From SG8-41 sp035259205 (GTDB lineage: Bacteria; Pseudomonadota; Gammaproteobacteria; Burkholderiales; SG8-41), in assembly GCA_035259205.1 (NCBI GenBank), contig DATFWO010000109.1:1-22667 (forward strand): a stretch of 22,667 bases of DNA, written 5' to 3'. The position numbers and the translations under genes were made by a program. Positions 21,716-22,667 of the stretch are shown here, piece by piece; the stretch's first letter is position 1, and every line of letters starts with the position of its first letter. The notes under the pieces are model-generated. The model did not search any database, was not told the origin of the DNA, and saw only the letters and a program-made list of their open reading frames with translations.

Positions 21716-21725
21716 CGACTGACCG
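21705..21725. repeat. Heptad repeat locus F: three units including the hydrolase stop codon
   Basis: CTGATGA (21705-21711), GTGACGA (21712-21718) and CTGACCG (21719-21725) continue in 7-nt steps; the first two fit the NYGAYGA consensus of locus A. The TGA stop at 21713-21715 lies inside the second unit. No opposite arm is visible before the next gene. Confidence 0.55.
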
Positions 21726-21746
21726 GCGCCAGCGAAGGCACGCGAC

Positions 21747-22418
21747 ATGCCGCCCTTGCGATCGTGCGGAAAGCTCCTGTGGCTGCTGTCAGCCGTCTTG
21801 CTGGCCGCGAACGCCGCCGCCGAGGCGCCGTATCACGAGGTCGAGTCGCGGGCCGCGGCGCTCACTGCGCTCGACAGCGCCGACGCCCGCCTTCGCCTCG
21901 CCGGCGTCATCTATCTCGGACGTCACGGCCTGGCCACCGACGGGCCGCTGCTGGCGAAGCGCCTCTCCGACAAGGATCCCGTCGTGCGCGAGGTGGCGGA
22001 CCAGGCGATCTGGCTGGCGTGGAGCCGGTCGGGCGATGCGGAGACCGACCGTTTGCTCGAAACCGGCGTTGCCGAGTTGGGCGCCGGGCGCCACCCCCGG
22101 GCGATCGAAATCTTCACCGCAGTAATAAAGCGCAGTCCGGAATTCGCCGAGGGCTGGAACAAGCGTGCGACCGCCTACTTCCTTGCCGGCGACATGCGCA
22201 AATCCCTTGCCGACTGCGACCAGGTGATGAAGCGCAACCCGCAGCATTTCGGCGCGCTGTCGGGCTACGGGCAGATCTACGTGCGCCTGGAGGAATACGA
22301 CAAAGCAATCGAATACTTCCGCCGCGCGCTCGCGGTGAATCCGAATCTCGCCGGCATTCAGGCCGTCATTCACGCTCTCGAGGAACTGGTGCGCGAGCAG
22401 CGAAAGCGCGCAATCTAG
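21747..22418 (+). CDS. Periplasmic HEAT-repeat plus TPR protein
   Basis: A 223-residue protein with a signal peptide at 1-25 (KLLWLLSAVLLAANAAA, cut before EAPYH). The first half is a HEAT-like helical pair (DARLRLAGVIYLGRHG and LLAKRLSDKDPVVREVADQAIWLAWSR). The second half has TPR units: ETGVAELGAGRHPRAIEIFTAVIKRSPEFAEGWNKRATAYFLAGDMRKSLADCDQVMKRNPQHFGALSGYGQIYVRLEEYDKAIEYFRRALAVNPN in consecutive 34-residue steps, the last being canonical. Such proteins serve as protein-protein scaffolds; this type is common in proteobacteria and uncharacterised. It follows the large hydrolase by 31 bp. No other start is better than ATG 21747, but the ribosome site is weak (GCGAAGG upstream). Confidence 0.87.
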   Translation: MPPLRSCGKLLWLLSAVLLAANAAAEAPYHEVESRAAALTALDSADARLRLAGVIYLGRHGLATDGPLLAKRLSDKDPVVREVADQAIWLAWSRSGDAETDRLLETGVAELGAGRHPRAIEIFTAVIKRSPEFAEGWNKRATAYFLAGDMRKSLADCDQVMKRNPQHFGALSGYGQIYVRLEEYDKAIEYFRRALAVNPNLAGIQAVIHALEELVREQRKRAI

Positions 22419-22667
22419 AACCTATTTCATAACTAGGCACGTGTGCGACGGAGGCGATGTGGGATGCAGGTCGAGGAGGAGAGCCCGAAGCAATATGTCG
22501 ATATTGCGAGGGTTCCCGACAAAGAGATGCGCCCAGAGCGCCCCGTCCCACTCGGGTTGCGGCCAGGACGGTCGTCTGCGTCGTTGCCCGGCTTGACCAT
22601 ATCGACATATGGCCTGCGCCGTGCGCCTCGCATACGGTCCGTCCTGGCCACAACGCATCACGCGCCT
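22419..22667. other. Non-coding-looking end region with nested palindromes, possibly a mobile-element end
   Basis: No frame is convincing. Two 16-nt palindromes of related form are present: CAATATGTCGATATTG (22491-22506) and CCATATCGACATATGG (22597-22612). The ATATGTCGATAT core of the first is the exact complement of the ATATCGACATAT core of the second, so they can pair over about 95 nt. A further inverted pair, GGCCAGGACGG (22561-22571) and CCGTCCTGGCC (22639-22649), encloses the second palindrome. The AT-rich CTATTTCATAACTAG just after the previous gene could be one end of an element. The window stops before any second end. Confidence 0.4.

Noticed and set aside
22366..22653. Minus-strand open frames at the right edge
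   Set aside because: They differ in frame, lack ribosome sites, and run through the palindromes; the region looks non-coding.
1..22667. CRISPR array, tRNA, rRNA or prophage genes
   Set aside because: No equal-length spacers between direct repeats, no tRNA-like cloverleaf and no structural phage genes were seen; the heptad arrays lack spacers and are not CRISPR.

Overview
The window is GC-rich and densely coded, with genes on both strands. The strongest hint to the host is four separate Bug/TctC-type (tripartite tricarboxylate transporter, TTT) solute-binding proteins without any TctA/TctB membrane partner. Such expansion is typical of Burkholderiales-type betaproteobacteria, so an uncultured or environmental relative is likely; this is inference, since no rRNA or marker gene is present.

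Layout. 1-2.8 kb: the 3' end of a citrate synthase/citryl-CoA lyase-family gene, then two similar Bug receptors flanking a carboxymuconolactone-decarboxylase-like gene. 2.9-3.7 kb (minus): an HpcH/HpaI aldolase whose N-terminus looks frameshifted. 3.86-5.9 kb: an MFS transporter, a lipoprotein-like bifunctional-nuclease (DUF151) protein and a GFA/CENP-V zinc protein, then a third Bug receptor (5.9-6.9 kb). 7.0-10.8 kb: an ECF42-type sigma factor with a C-terminal extension, followed by three DGPF (YCII-related) paralogues and two SRPBCC proteins. A sequence in front of the first DGPF gene, TGTCGA-N17-CGAC, fits the ECF42 promoter type. 10.9-14.2 kb: exonuclease III, a KANL3/Tex30-like alpha/beta hydrolase, a PilZ-like protein, a RidA-family protein and a glutathione S-transferase. 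14.2-16.9 kb: a secreted protein with four 25-residue repeats and its terminator, divergent from a Tat-exported amidohydrolase with a CRP/FNR-like site between them, then a gene-poor 500 bp and a small secreted protein. 16.9-22.4 kb: a Bug receptor and a Tat-exported AtzA/TrzN-like amidohydrolase (minus), divergent from a large exported alpha/beta hydrolase and a HEAT/TPR periplasmic protein. The last 250 bp contains nested palindromes and no convincing gene.

How the genes fit together: most are metabolic-scavenging functions (solute capture, exported hydrolases and amidohydrolases, aldolase, detoxification) arranged in short operons. The one clear regulatory module is the ECF42-DGPF-SRPBCC cluster.

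The most unusual feature outside the genes is a set of intergenic repeats with a strict 7-nt period, usually as two inverted arms. Each locus has its own heptad consensus shared by both arms, and these repeats run into stop codons, a signal-peptide coding region and a 3' gene end.
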